Source: Shimwellia blattae DSM 4481 = NBRC 105725
GTDB lineage: Bacteria > Pseudomonadota > Gammaproteobacteria > Enterobacterales > Enterobacteriaceae
Direction of reading: 5' to 3'
Assembly (NCBI RefSeq): GCF_000262305.1
Contig: NC_017910.1
Span: forward strand, 372,001 to 436,000
DNA length: 64,000 nt
Part shown: positions 1-10,968 of the stretch, piece after piece
How positions within the stretch are numbered: position 1 is the stretch's first letter
How the letters are laid out: the number at the start of each line of letters is the position of its first letter
The notes under the pieces: generated by a model
The model's input: the letters and a program-made list of their open reading frames with translations, nothing else
Told to the model about the DNA's origin: nothing
Database searches by the model: none
Position numbers and translations under genes: made by a program

Positions 1-795
1 CGGGTGCATGAAGAGCTCGGGCGACTCCAGGGGCACAGTGACCCGCTGAATATCGTGGCGGATGATTTTAAAGCCCAGGCGGATGTTATCTGCTTTGATG
101 AGTTTTTTGTCTCCGACATTACCGATGCCATGCTGCTGGGCGGGCTGATGAAGGCGCTGTTTGACCGGGGCATAACCCTGGTGGCCACCTCGAATATTCC
201 GCCGGATGAGCTGTACCGTAATGGTCTGCAGCGCGCCCGCTTTCTGCCCGCCATTGAGGCGATTAAAGCCCACTGCGACATTATGAATGTCGACGCCGGT
301 ATCGACTACCGCCTGCGCACCCTGACCCAGGCCCATCTGTGGCTGTCGCCGCTTAGCGAAGAGACCCGGGAGCAGATGCACCAGTTGTACCGGGCGCTGG
401 CCGGGAAACCGCCGGAAGGGGAGTCTGTGCTGGAGGTGAACCACCGCCCGATGCCGGTACTGGGAACGGTAAACCAGACGCTGGCGGTGGATTTTGCCAC
501 CCTGTGTATGGATGCCCGCAGCCAGCATGACTATATTGCCCTGTCGCGCCAGTTCCATACGGTCTTTCTGACCAGTGTGCAGGTGATGGATACCCGGATG
601 GAGAGTGAAGCCCGGCGGTTTATCGCCCTGGTGGATGAGTTCTATGAGCGCCATGTGAAGCTGATAGTCTCAGCTGCGGTGCCTTTATATGAGATTTATC
701 AGGGGGAGCGGCTGAAATTTGAATTCCAGCGCTGTCTGTCGCGCCTGCAGGAGATGCAAAGCGAAGAGTACCTGAAGCTGGAACACCGCCCGTAA
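1..795 (+). CDS. zapE: Cell-division AFAH ATPase ZapE, 3' part
   Basis: Partial gene: the frame is already open at base 1, and about 110 N-terminal residues including the Walker A loop lie outside the window. The remaining 264 codons match E. coli ZapE (YhcM): the Walker B region ends in CFDEFF, followed by SDITDAMLLGGLMKALF and the ATSNIPPDELY sensor segment. The C-terminus RLQEMQSEEYLK is typical. In E. coli ZapE is an AFG1-like ATPase that associates with the Z-ring and is needed under low oxygen or heat. It lies upstream of rplM in the same orientation, as in E. coli. Confidence 0.95.
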   Translation, partial: RVHEELGRLQGHSDPLNIVADDFKAQADVICFDEFFVSDITDAMLLGGLMKALFDRGITLVATSNIPPDELYRNGLQRARFLPAIEAIKAHCDIMNVDAGIDYRLRTLTQAHLWLSPLSEETREQMHQLYRALAGKPPEGESVLEVNHRPMPVLGTVNQTLAVDFATLCMDARSQHDYIALSRQFHTVFLTSVQVMDTRMESEARRFIALVDEFYERHVKLIVSAAVPLYEIYQGERLKFEFQRCLSRLQEMQSEEYLKLEHRP

Positions 796-849
796 CCCGC
801 CGCCGGGGAGAATAATCCACAAAAACCGGCAATCAAATGGAAAAAGGGG

Positions 850-878
850 TCGATCTTTGACCCCTGTTTCCCTATAAT
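850..878 (+). promoter_or_regulatory. Likely rplM-rpsI promoter
   Basis: A perfect -10 hexamer TATAAT lies at 873-878, with TCGATC at 850-855 as -35 (17-bp spacer). The -35 is weak, the -10 is strong, and GC-rich sequence follows, as expected for a growth-rate-regulated ribosomal promoter. The resulting leader before rplM is about 160 nt. In E. coli this leader is the target of autogenous repression by L13. Confidence 0.65.
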
Positions 879-1019
879 CCTGCGACCCCACGTTACAACA
901 AAGTTTTTTTCCCGAAACTTTCGAGTGCCGGTGAAACGTATCCGAAGGGGTAGGTTTACTGGACAATGTCGTGTGAACCTCAACAGATTTTAGGCGTTTG
1001 GGTGTTCACCAACGTGTAA

Positions 1020-1879
<860 letters not shown>

Positions 1880-1913
1880 TTGTTTTCTGCCCCTGGCAGA
1901 TTGCTTTTGGCGC

Positions 1914-1942
1914 AAAAACCCGGTCATGTACCGGGTTTTTTT
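1914..1942 (+). terminator. Rho-independent terminator of rplM-rpsI
   Basis: The inverted repeat AACCCGG/CCGGGTT has a short TCATGTA loop followed by a run of T. It lies 35 nt after rpsI. Confidence 0.9.
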
Positions 1943-2196
1943 ATACCTGAAAAAACGAACCGGCCATAATATGATGATTTAACGGCGTTTTTATGGTGAA
2001 TAACAATCACTTCACCACATGGTCGTTAAAATCTGGTAAACTGTCCTCCAATTTTGTGCCCAAATGCCAGTATCCGTTTATGTTTTCGCCGCCTGTAAAG
2101 GGCGGGGTGATTGCTACTGGCAAGGTTTGTTTTGTCAGACGGCCTGCGGGCACGGTCTGGCTGAAGTAATACACTGAATAATACCTGGAGGTTTTC
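1943..2196 (+). other. sspA upstream region
   Basis: Non-coding stretch of about 250 bp that must carry the sspA promoter and leader. I see a -10-like TAAACT at 2037-2042 but no convincing -35. A GGAGG ribosome-binding site lies just before the sspA ATG. Nothing else is recognisable. Confidence 0.4.
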
Positions 2197-2838
2197 ATGG
2201 CTGTCGCTGCCAACAAACGTTCGGTAATGACGCTGTTTTCTGGTCCTACTGATATTTATAGCCATCAGGTGCGCATTGTCCTGGCTGAAAAGGGTGTCAG
2301 CTTTGAAATTGAGCATGTGGAGGCTGGTAACCCGCCGCAGGATCTTATCGATCTGAACCCGAGCCAGAGCGTGCCGACCCTGGTGGATCGCGAGCTGACC
2401 CTGTGGGAGTCCCGTATCATCATGGAATACCTTGATGAGCGCTTCCCGCATCCGCCGCTGATGCCGGTATACCCGGTTGCCCGCGGTGAAAGCCGCCTGT
2501 ACATGCAGCGGATCGAAAAAGACTGGTACAGCCTGATGAACATCATCAACACCGGCTCTGCCCAGGAAGCGGAAACCGCCCGCAAACATCTGCGTGAAGG
2601 TTTGCTGGAAATCGCCCCTGTCTTCACCCAGAAACCCTATTTCCTGAGTGACGAGTTCAGCCTGGTAGACTGCTGCCTGGCTCCGCTGCTGTGGCGTTTG
2701 CCGCTGCTGGGGATCGAGCTGAGCGGTGCGGGCTCCAAAGAGCTGAAAGGCTATATGACCCGCGTATTTGAACGTGATTCTTTCCTGGCCTCCCTGACGG
2801 AAGCCGAGCGGGAAATGCGTCTGCACGGTCGGGGTTAA
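2197..2838 (+). CDS. sspA: Stringent starvation protein A (RNAP-associated GST-fold regulator)
   Basis: This 213-aa protein has a glutathione-S-transferase fold. An N-terminal thioredoxin-like domain (about 1-85) carries QSVPTLVDRELTLWES, followed by the helical C-terminal domain. The surface motif P84-H85-P86 (in ERFPHPPLMP), needed in E. coli for phage P1 late transcription and acid-stress functions, is intact. SspA binds sigma-70 RNA polymerase and lowers H-NS in stationary phase; it has no GST activity. It is followed after 5 nt by sspB, so the two form an operon. Confidence 0.97.
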   Translation: MAVAANKRSVMTLFSGPTDIYSHQVRIVLAEKGVSFEIEHVEAGNPPQDLIDLNPSQSVPTLVDRELTLWESRIIMEYLDERFPHPPLMPVYPVARGESRLYMQRIEKDWYSLMNIINTGSAQEAETARKHLREGLLEIAPVFTQKPYFLSDEFSLVDCCLAPLLWRLPLLGIELSGAGSKELKGYMTRVFERDSFLASLTEAEREMRLHGRG

Positions 2839-2843
2839 GCGTA

Positions 2844-3344
2844 ATGGATATGTCGCAGCTCTCTCCTCGTCGTCCGTATCTGCTGCGGGCTTTTTATGAC
2901 TGGTTGCTGGACAACCAGCTGACACCTCATCTGGTGGTTGATGTTAATCAGCCAGGGGTTGAGGTGCCGATGGAGTACGCCCGCGACGGGCAAATTGTGC
3001 TGAACATCGCACCCCGCGCAGTGGGCAACCTGGAACTGACCAACGGCGAAGTGCGCTTCAGCGCGCGCTTTGGCGGGGTGCCGCGCCAGGTCTTCGTACC
3101 CATGTCGGCGGTACTGGCTATCTATGCCCGTGAAAACGGTGCAGGCACCATGTTCGAGCCGGAAGCCGCTTACGATGAAGAGCCGATAAGCCTCAACGAT
3201 GAGGACGCATCCGACGGGAATAACGAAACGGTGATGTCGGTTATCGACGGGGATAAACCCGACCATGCCGACGACAACGGGCCCGACGATGAACCCACGC
3301 CGCCGCCGCGCGGTGGCCGCCCGGCACTGCGCGTGGTGAAATAA
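2844..3344 (+). CDS. sspB: ClpXP specificity adaptor SspB
   Basis: A 166-aa SspB. The N-terminal dimeric substrate-binding domain (about 1-115, beginning with the conserved RRPYLLRAFYDWLLDN) binds ssrA-tagged peptides and the RseA fragment. An acidic, flexible linker of about 45 residues follows. The last residues GGRPALRVVK are the XB motif that docks on the ClpX zinc domain. It is convergent with gltD and separated from it only by a bidirectional terminator. The nan operon and gltF that lie between these genes in E. coli K-12 are absent here. Confidence 0.97.
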   Translation: MDMSQLSPRRPYLLRAFYDWLLDNQLTPHLVVDVNQPGVEVPMEYARDGQIVLNIAPRAVGNLELTNGEVRFSARFGGVPRQVFVPMSAVLAIYARENGAGTMFEPEAAYDEEPISLNDEDASDGNNETVMSVIDGDKPDHADDNGPDDEPTPPPRGGRPALRVVK

Positions 3345-3365
3345 ATCCTGCCTGGTGGCAGCAAT

Positions 3366-3396
3366 AAAAAAAGGAGCTGATATCAGCTCCTTTTTT
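3366..3396 (+). terminator. Bidirectional terminator between sspB and gltD
   Basis: A near-perfect palindrome AAGGAGCTGATATCAGCTCC is flanked by an A-run on the left and a T-run on the right. It can therefore stop both the sspAB and the gltBD transcripts. Confidence 0.88.
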
Positions 3397-3410
3397 GTTG
3401 CCGGTGTGGC

Positions 3411-4838
<1,428 letters not shown>

Positions 4839-7800
4839 TTACTGCGCCTGCACCCGCAGCTCTGCTGCGGAACGACTACGGTGACCCAGCAATGCCTTCA
4901 CATCACTGGACTTCGGTTTAACCAGCGCGAACTTCGCGGCAAAGGCTGGCCAGTTAGCAAGGATCTCCTCCCCGCGCTGGGAGCCGGTCAGATGGACGTG
5001 TTCGGTGATAAGCCCGCGTAAGTGCTCCTCGTGGATGGCCAGGTCGTCAACATTCAGCACCTCGACCAGCTCCGGGTTGACGCGTTTGCGAAACTCCCCG
5101 TCTTCGTCCAGCACATAGGCGAAACCACCGGTCATACCGGCCCCGAAGTTCACCCCGGTTTTGCCCAGGACACAGACAATACCGCCGGTCATATATTCGC
5201 AGCCGTTATCGCCAATGCCTTCCACCACGGTGATGGCCCCGGAGTTACGCACCCCGAAGCGCTCACCGGCGCGGCCTGCGGCATACAGGCGGCCACCGGT
5301 GGCCCCGTACAGGCAGGTGTTACCGATAATGCTCGCCTCGTGGCTACGGAAGGCAGAGCCCACCGGCGGGCGAACTGAAATCACGCCGCCCGCCATGCCC
5401 TTGCCCACATAGTCGTTGGCATCGCCTGTCAGGTGCAGTTCTACCCCACCGGCGTTCCACACCCCGAAGCTCTGCCCGGCTGTGCCGCTGAAGTGGGCTT
5501 TAATGGGATCAGAGGCCAGCCCCTGATCGCCATGATGCCGGGCGATATATCCGGACAGGCTCGCCCCTACAGAGCGGTCCGTATTGCGGATATCAAACCA
5601 GAAGGTTTTGCTTTGCTTCTCATCCACAAACGGCTGAGCCTGTTTCAGCAGCCGGGCATTGAGCTCACCGTTATCAAACGGCGGGTTATGTTCGGTGCAG
5701 TACAGGGCTTTACCCGGGTGCGGTTCTGCAGTCTCCAGCAGGCGGTGCAGATCCAGTTTTTGTTGTTTGGCGCTCAGCCCTTCCAGCCGGGTGAGCAGAT
5801 CCGTGCGGCCAATCAGATCCACCAGACGGGTCACCCCCAGTTGGGCCATCAGCTCGCGGGTTTCCCGGGCGATAAACTCAAAGTAGTTGGTCACTTTGAA
5901 CGGCAGGCCGTGGTAGTGGTTCTTGCGCAGTTTTTCGTCCTGGGTTGCCACACCGGTCGCACAGTTGTTGAGGTGGCAAATACGTAGGTATTTACAACCC
6001 AGCGCCACCATCGGGCCGGTGCCGAAGCCGAAGCTCTCCGCCCCGAGGATCGCCGCTTTAATAATGTCGACGCCGGTCTTCAGGCCGCCGTCTACCTGCA
6101 GGCGAATCTTATGGCGCAGGCCGTTGGCCACCAGCGCCTGCTGGGTTTCCACCAGGCCAAGCTCCCAGGGGCACCCGGCATATTTTACCGAGGTGAGCGG
6201 GCTGGCCCCGGTGCCACCGTCGTAACCGGCGATGGTGATAAGGTCCGCATAGGCTTTCGCCACCCCGGTGGCGATGGTGCCGACCCCGGGCTCGGAAACC
6301 AGTTTTACCGAGATCATCGCCTGCGGGTTGACCTGTTTAAGATCGAAAATCAGCTGGGCCAGATCCTCAATGGAGTAAATATCGTGGTGCGGCGGCGGGG
6401 AGATAAGCGTCACGCCCGGCACCGAATAGCGCAGTCGGGCAATATACGGGGTGACTTTATCCCCCGGTAACTGGCCGCCTTCGCCGGGTTTGGCCCCCTG
6501 GGCCACTTTGATCTGGATAACATCGGCACTGACCAGGTACGCCGGGGTCACCCCGAAGCGACCGGAAGCCACCTGCTTAATGCGGGAGACTTTGCTGGTG
6601 CCGTAGCGGGCCGGATCTTCGCCGCCTTCGCCGGAGTTTGAATTGCCGCCCAGGGCGTTCATGGCCTCGGCCAGGGATTCGTGGGCCTCCGGGCTCAGGG
6701 CGCCAATGGACATGGCCGCCGTGTCAAAGCGCTTAAACAGCTCACTGGCGGGCTCGACACTGTCAATGCTGATGGCGTCACCCTTCGGGGTGATGCTCAG
6801 CATATCGCGCAGGGTGGCGACTGGCCGCTCGTTGACCAGCCGGGCATAGTGCTGATAGTCCTGGTAATCACCGCTCTGTACTGCCTGTTGCAGGGTGCGT
6901 ACCACGTCCGGGTTGTAGGCGTGGTATTCACCACCGTGGACATATTTCAGCAGCCCCCCTTGCTCCAGAGGCTTGCGTACCAGCCAGGCGCGTTTTGACA
7001 GGTTCAGCAGATCCTGCTGGAAATCAGAGAAGTTAGCGCCGCCGATACGGCTCACCACCCCCTGGAAGCAGCGCTGCGCCACATCATCATGCAGGCCGAC
7101 GGCTTCAAACAGTTTGGAGCAGCGGTAAGAGGCCACAGTAGAGATGCCCATTTTGGACATGATCTTGTACAGGCCCTTATTGATCCCGTTGCGGTAGTTG
7201 AGCATCACCGTGCGGTAGGGCTTGTCGATGGTGCGGCTGTCGACCAGGCGGGCCAGGGTCTCATAGGCCAGATAGGGGTAAATCGCCGTGGCGCCAAAGC
7301 CCAGCAGTACCGCGAAGTGGTGCGGATCGCGGGCGCTGGCGGTTTCAACAATGATGTTGGCATCGCAGCGCAGGCTCTGCTCCACCAGGCGGCTCTGAAT
7401 GGCGCCGACCGCCATTGGGGCCGGGACCGGCAGCCGGTCTCTGGCGATATTCCGGTCGGAAAGCACCAGCAGCACTGTGCCGCCGCGCACCATCTGCTCG
7501 GCTTTGTTGCACAGGGCCGTGAGGGTCTCTTCCAGGGTGGTTTCTGTGGCATCAAAGGTGATGTCCAGCGTATCGGCCTGGTAGTGGCTCTCTTTCAGGG
7601 TGGTCAGCTGGCGGAAGTCGGAATAGAGCAGAATCGGTGATTTAAAGCTCAGCCGGTGGGCCTGGCCTTCCGCTTCACAGAAGACGTTCATCTCCCGGCC
7701 AATGCTGGTGGCAAGCGACATGACGTGAGCTTCACGCAGCGGATCGATAGGCGGGTTAGTCACCTGGGCAAACTGCTGGCGGAAGTAGTCATAAATAATG

Positions 7801-9302
7801 CGCGGCTGGCTGGAGAGCACCGCAAACGGCGTGTCATCCCCCATGGAGCCCACCGCTTCCTGGCCGTTTTCACCCAGCACGCGGATCACCTGATCCAGCT
7901 CTTCGTTGCTGTAGTTAAACTGCTTCTGGTAGCTGGCCAGCAGATCGTCGTCCATTTCCCGGGTGCCGACTTGCTCGTCGGGCAGATCTTCAAAAGGCAC
8001 CAGGCGGCGGACATTTTTCTCCATCCACGCTTTGTACGGGTGGCGGCTTTTCAGATCGTGGTCGGTCTCGGCGGAGTGCAGGATACGGCCGCTACGGGTG
8101 TCGATAACCATCAGCTCGCCGGGGCCGACGCGGCCTTTTTCCAGCACTTCGTCCGGCTGGTAGTCCCAGATCCCCACTTCAGAGGCGCAGGTGATCAGCT
8201 TATCTTTGGTTATCACGTAGCGCGCCGGGCGCAGGCCGTTACGGTCGAGGTTACAGGCGGCGAAGCGCCCGTCAGACATGACGATACCGGCCGGGCCATC
8301 CCAGGGCTCCATATGCATGGAGTTAAAGTCAAAAAAGGCGCGCAGGTCCGGATCCATATCCGGGTTATTCTGCCAGGCGGGCGGCACCAGCAGGCGCATG
8401 GCGCGGATGATATCCATCCCGCCGGCCAGCAGCAGCTCCAGCATATTGTCCAGGGAGCTGGAATCGGAGCCGGTCTCATTCACAAACGGCGCCGCCGCCT
8501 GGAGATCCGGGATCAGCGGGGTCTGGAATTTATAGGTACGGGCCCGGGCCCACTGGCGGTTACCGGTGATGGTGTTGATCTCACCATTGTGGGCCAGATA
8601 ACGGAACGGCTGGGCCAGCGGCCAGCGCGGTACGGTATTGGTGGAGAAGCGCTGGTGAAACAGACAAATGGCGGACTCCAGGCGCAAATCCGCAAGATCC
8701 AGGTAGAAGCGCGGCAGATCTGCCGGCATACACAGACCTTTATAAATATTGACCAGGTTGGACAGGCTACAAATGTAGAAATCTTTGTCCTGCTCCTGGA
8801 TGCGTTTTTCAATGCGACGGCGGGCGATAAACAGACGGCGCTCCATATCGCGCGGGCGCCAGCCTGCGGGGGCGTTCACAAAAATCTGCTCAATGCGCGG
8901 CAGAGAGGAGAGGGCGATTTCCCCGAGTACGTCCTGATTGGTCGGCACATCGCGCCAGCCAACAATCGACAGGGTTTCCCGCTGTAGCTCTTCCTCAACA
9001 ATACGGCGGCTGGCCGCGGCTTTTTCGTCATCCTGGCTTAAGAACAGCATGCCGACTGCGTAGTTTTTGGCTAAACGCCAGCCGCGCTCTTCGGCCACAA
9101 CGTGGAAGAAGCGATCCGGTTTTTGTAACAGCAGACCGCAGCCGTCCCCAGTTTTGCCATCCGCAAGGATAGCGCCACGGTGTTGCATACGCGCCAGTGC
9201 ATGGATCGCGGTACGCACTACTTTGTGGCTGGGTTCGCCTTCTATGTGGGCGATCAGGCCGAAACCACAGTTATCCCTCTCAAGGGATTTATCGTACAAC
9301 AT
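4839..9302 (-). CDS. gltB: Glutamate synthase (NADPH) large subunit
   Basis: A 1487-residue precursor of the alpha subunit of GOGAT, which makes two glutamates from glutamine and 2-oxoglutarate. It has an N-terminal Ntn-type glutaminase domain whose catalytic Cys is C12 (in ERDNCGFGLIAH), so an 11-residue propeptide must be removed. The central FMN synthase domain contains GGNSNSGEGGEDPARYGT. The 3Fe-4S cysteines are in CKYLRICHLNNCATG, and a C-terminal beta-helix (GXXG repeats, about 1230-1480) ends the protein. The start was set at 9302 because GGGAGG precedes this ATG and the upstream residues are not GltB-like. The frame stays open for 55 more codons up to a TTG at 9467. Confidence 0.96.
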   Translation of the reverse strand: MLYDKSLERDNCGFGLIAHIEGEPSHKVVRTAIHALARMQHRGAILADGKTGDGCGLLLQKPDRFFHVVAEERGWRLAKNYAVGMLFLSQDDEKAAASRRIVEEELQRETLSIVGWRDVPTNQDVLGEIALSSLPRIEQIFVNAPAGWRPRDMERRLFIARRRIEKRIQEQDKDFYICSLSNLVNIYKGLCMPADLPRFYLDLADLRLESAICLFHQRFSTNTVPRWPLAQPFRYLAHNGEINTITGNRQWARARTYKFQTPLIPDLQAAAPFVNETGSDSSSLDNMLELLLAGGMDIIRAMRLLVPPAWQNNPDMDPDLRAFFDFNSMHMEPWDGPAGIVMSDGRFAACNLDRNGLRPARYVITKDKLITCASEVGIWDYQPDEVLEKGRVGPGELMVIDTRSGRILHSAETDHDLKSRHPYKAWMEKNVRRLVPFEDLPDEQVGTREMDDDLLASYQKQFNYSNEELDQVIRVLGENGQEAVGSMGDDTPFAVLSSQPRIIYDYFRQQFAQVTNPPIDPLREAHVMSLATSIGREMNVFCEAEGQAHRLSFKSPILLYSDFRQLTTLKESHYQADTLDITFDATETTLEETLTALCNKAEQMVRGGTVLLVLSDRNIARDRLPVPAPMAVGAIQSRLVEQSLRCDANIIVETASARDPHHFAVLLGFGATAIYPYLAYETLARLVDSRTIDKPYRTVMLNYRNGINKGLYKIMSKMGISTVASYRCSKLFEAVGLHDDVAQRCFQGVVSRIGGANFSDFQQDLLNLSKRAWLVRKPLEQGGLLKYVHGGEYHAYNPDVVRTLQQAVQSGDYQDYQHYARLVNERPVATLRDMLSITPKGDAISIDSVEPASELFKRFDTAAMSIGALSPEAHESLAEAMNALGGNSNSGEGGEDPARYGTSKVSRIKQVASGRFGVTPAYLVSADVIQIKVAQGAKPGEGGQLPGDKVTPYIARLRYSVPGVTLISPPPHHDIYSIEDLAQLIFDLKQVNPQAMISVKLVSEPGVGTIATGVAKAYADLITIAGYDGGTGASPLTSVKYAGCPWELGLVETQQALVANGLRHKIRLQVDGGLKTGVDIIKAAILGAESFGFGTGPMVALGCKYLRICHLNNCATGVATQDEKLRKNHYHGLPFKVTNYFEFIARETRELMAQLGVTRLVDLIGRTDLLTRLEGLSAKQQKLDLHRLLETAEPHPGKALYCTEHNPPFDNGELNARLLKQAQPFVDEKQSKTFWFDIRNTDRSVGASLSGYIARHHGDQGLASDPIKAHFSGTAGQSFGVWNAGGVELHLTGDANDYVGKGMAGGVISVRPPVGSAFRSHEASIIGNTCLYGATGGRLYAAGRAGERFGVRNSGAITVVEGIGDNGCEYMTGGIVCVLGKTGVNFGAGMTGGFAYVLDEDGEFRKRVNPELVEVLNVDDLAIHEEHLRGLITEHVHLTGSQRGEEILANWPAFAAKFALVKPKSSDVKALLGHRSRSAAELRVQAQ

Positions 9303-9974
9303 ATCAGTGAACCTCCCCAGGCTCTGTGGATCCCCGACACCGTTTGCGGCAGGCGCGCAAAGAGAGCCGCGACAGATGCGCACGAGACTTCGTGCCTTGT
9401 TCGCTCTCCTGAAGACCTGCGCAGCGGATTCACAAGTAGTGAGGACTTGCTCCAGAGGGAATCGCAATTACTGCATAAATATGACGGTTTGAATCCCCGT
9501 CGACAATGCTTCCAGCGGATTCCCAAATTAGCGATAATCTGCAGTCAGGTCAAATGGCAGCCATATGGCCTGCTTGTTGATTAAAAAGTCGTTTAATATA
9601 TTGATTATAAACATGAAAAATCATATGTGGTGAGCAGTGAACTCCCCGGGGACCGGGAATGTAATGTGATCTGTCTCACTAATATCTGGCAAAATCATTA
9701 CCACAGCGTGCTATTCACTGATAACTATCCAGCACAATATATTGGTATGTCGCTTCAGAGCCAGTTATTACCCTGTTTTTCAACCAGGAGAATAATTTTT
9801 AAATAGCGGCCAGCAGCATAAGGAAAAGTTATCCGCGCCGTGGTGATTAAAACGGCGTTAATTGTGAATGGTTATTCAAAAGATGTGGTGCTCCCGGCGG
9901 TTGATCCAGGTCATCGCCAGAATGAGCAGAAAATGGCAGGCTAAGCCCCTTTTTACGGGCCGGTCTTTCAGATT
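9303..9974. other. gltB-yhcC divergent control region
   Basis: This 670-bp stretch has no supported gene. It must hold the gltBD promoter and leader (minus strand) and the yhcC promoter (plus strand). The middle (about 9570-9800) is AT-rich with many TTTAATATA-like tracts, as expected for the Lrp/IHF-controlled gltB promoter known from E. coli. A strong CRP site lies at 9665-9680. Short open frames here do not resemble known proteins. Confidence 0.6.
9665..9680. promoter_or_regulatory. CRP-cAMP binding site upstream of gltB
   Basis: TGTGA-N6-TCACT (TGTGATCTGTCTCACT) matches the CRP consensus TGTGA-N6-TCACA at nine of ten positions. E. coli gltBDF is reported to be CRP-influenced, so gltBD is the probable target; yhcC is the alternative. 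Confidence 0.7.
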
Positions 9975-10913
9975 ATGCAGTTACAGAAATTAGTCAATAT
10001 GTTTGGTGGTGATTTATCGCGCCGCTACGGGCAAAAGGTGCATAAATTAACCCTTCACGGTGGGTTCAGCTGCCCCAACCGGGATGGCACCATCGGGCGG
10101 GGCGGCTGCACGTTCTGTAATGTGGCCTCATTTGCCGATGAAGCCCAGCAGTATCGCTCCATTGCCGACCAGCTGGCTGACCAGGCCCGGCGGGTAAACC
10201 GCGCAAAACGCTACCTGGCCTATTTTCAGGCCTATACCAGCACCTGGGCTGAAGTGCAGGTGCTGCGTTCTATGTATCAGCAGGCTGTCGCCCAGGCCAG
10301 CGTGGTCGGGCTGTGTGTCGGGACTCGCCCGGATTGTGTACCGGACAGCGTGCTGGATCTGCTCAGTGATTACCGCAATGAAGGCTACGAAGTGTGGCTG
10401 GAGCTGGGGCTACAGAGTGCTCAGGATAAAACCCTGCACCGTATTAACCGGGGTCATGATTTCGCCTGTTACCAGCAAACCACCGCGCGCGCGCGGGCCC
10501 GGGGGCTGAAAGTGTGCAGCCACCTGATCGTCGGCCTGCCCGGGGAAAGCGACGCCGAATGCCTTGATACGCTGAACCGGGTGGTGGAGACCGGGGTCGA
10601 CGGCATTAAACTGCACCCGCTGCATATTGTGACCGGCAGCACCATGGCGAAAGCCTGGCAGGCTGGCCGCCTGGCGGGGATCGCACTGGATGATTACGTG
10701 CGCATTGCCGGGGAGATGATCCGCCATACCCCACCGGACATTATCTACCACCGGATTTCTGCCAGCGCCCGGCGCCCGACGCTGCTGGCCCCGTTATGGT
10801 GTGAGAATCGCTGGACCGGGATGGTCGAGCTGGATCGCTGGATGCACCAGCACGGTGTCCAGGGCTCGGCCCTCGGCACGCCGTGGCAGTGTCCGCAATC
10901 TTCTGAAATCTGA
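9975..10913 (+). CDS. yhcC: Radical SAM protein YhcC
   Basis: A 312-aa protein closely matching E. coli YhcC (TIGR01212 radical-SAM family). The cluster cysteines are C33, C45 and C48 in a spaced variant of the CxxxCxxC motif (FSCPNRDGTIGRGGCTFCN). The central barrel carries VGLCVGTRPDCVPD and GLQSAQDKTL. The C-terminal segment ISASARRPTLLAPLWCENRW is a family signature. Substrate and reaction are not established. It is followed 55 bp later by arcB in the same orientation, as in E. coli. Confidence 0.93.
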   Translation: MQLQKLVNMFGGDLSRRYGQKVHKLTLHGGFSCPNRDGTIGRGGCTFCNVASFADEAQQYRSIADQLADQARRVNRAKRYLAYFQAYTSTWAEVQVLRSMYQQAVAQASVVGLCVGTRPDCVPDSVLDLLSDYRNEGYEVWLELGLQSAQDKTLHRINRGHDFACYQQTTARARARGLKVCSHLIVGLPGESDAECLDTLNRVVETGVDGIKLHPLHIVTGSTMAKAWQAGRLAGIALDDYVRIAGEMIRHTPPDIIYHRISASARRPTLLAPLWCENRWTGMVELDRWMHQHGVQGSALGTPWQCPQSSEI

Positions 10914-10968
10914 GTATTTCGCCGGTTTTCCGGTATGATTGAACGGATACTCAGCGAAGGACTCTTCC

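Noticed and set aside
7656..8987. 443-codon plus-strand frame inside gltB
   Set aside because: Lies wholly antisense to conserved GltB coding sequence, without ribosome-binding site or family features.
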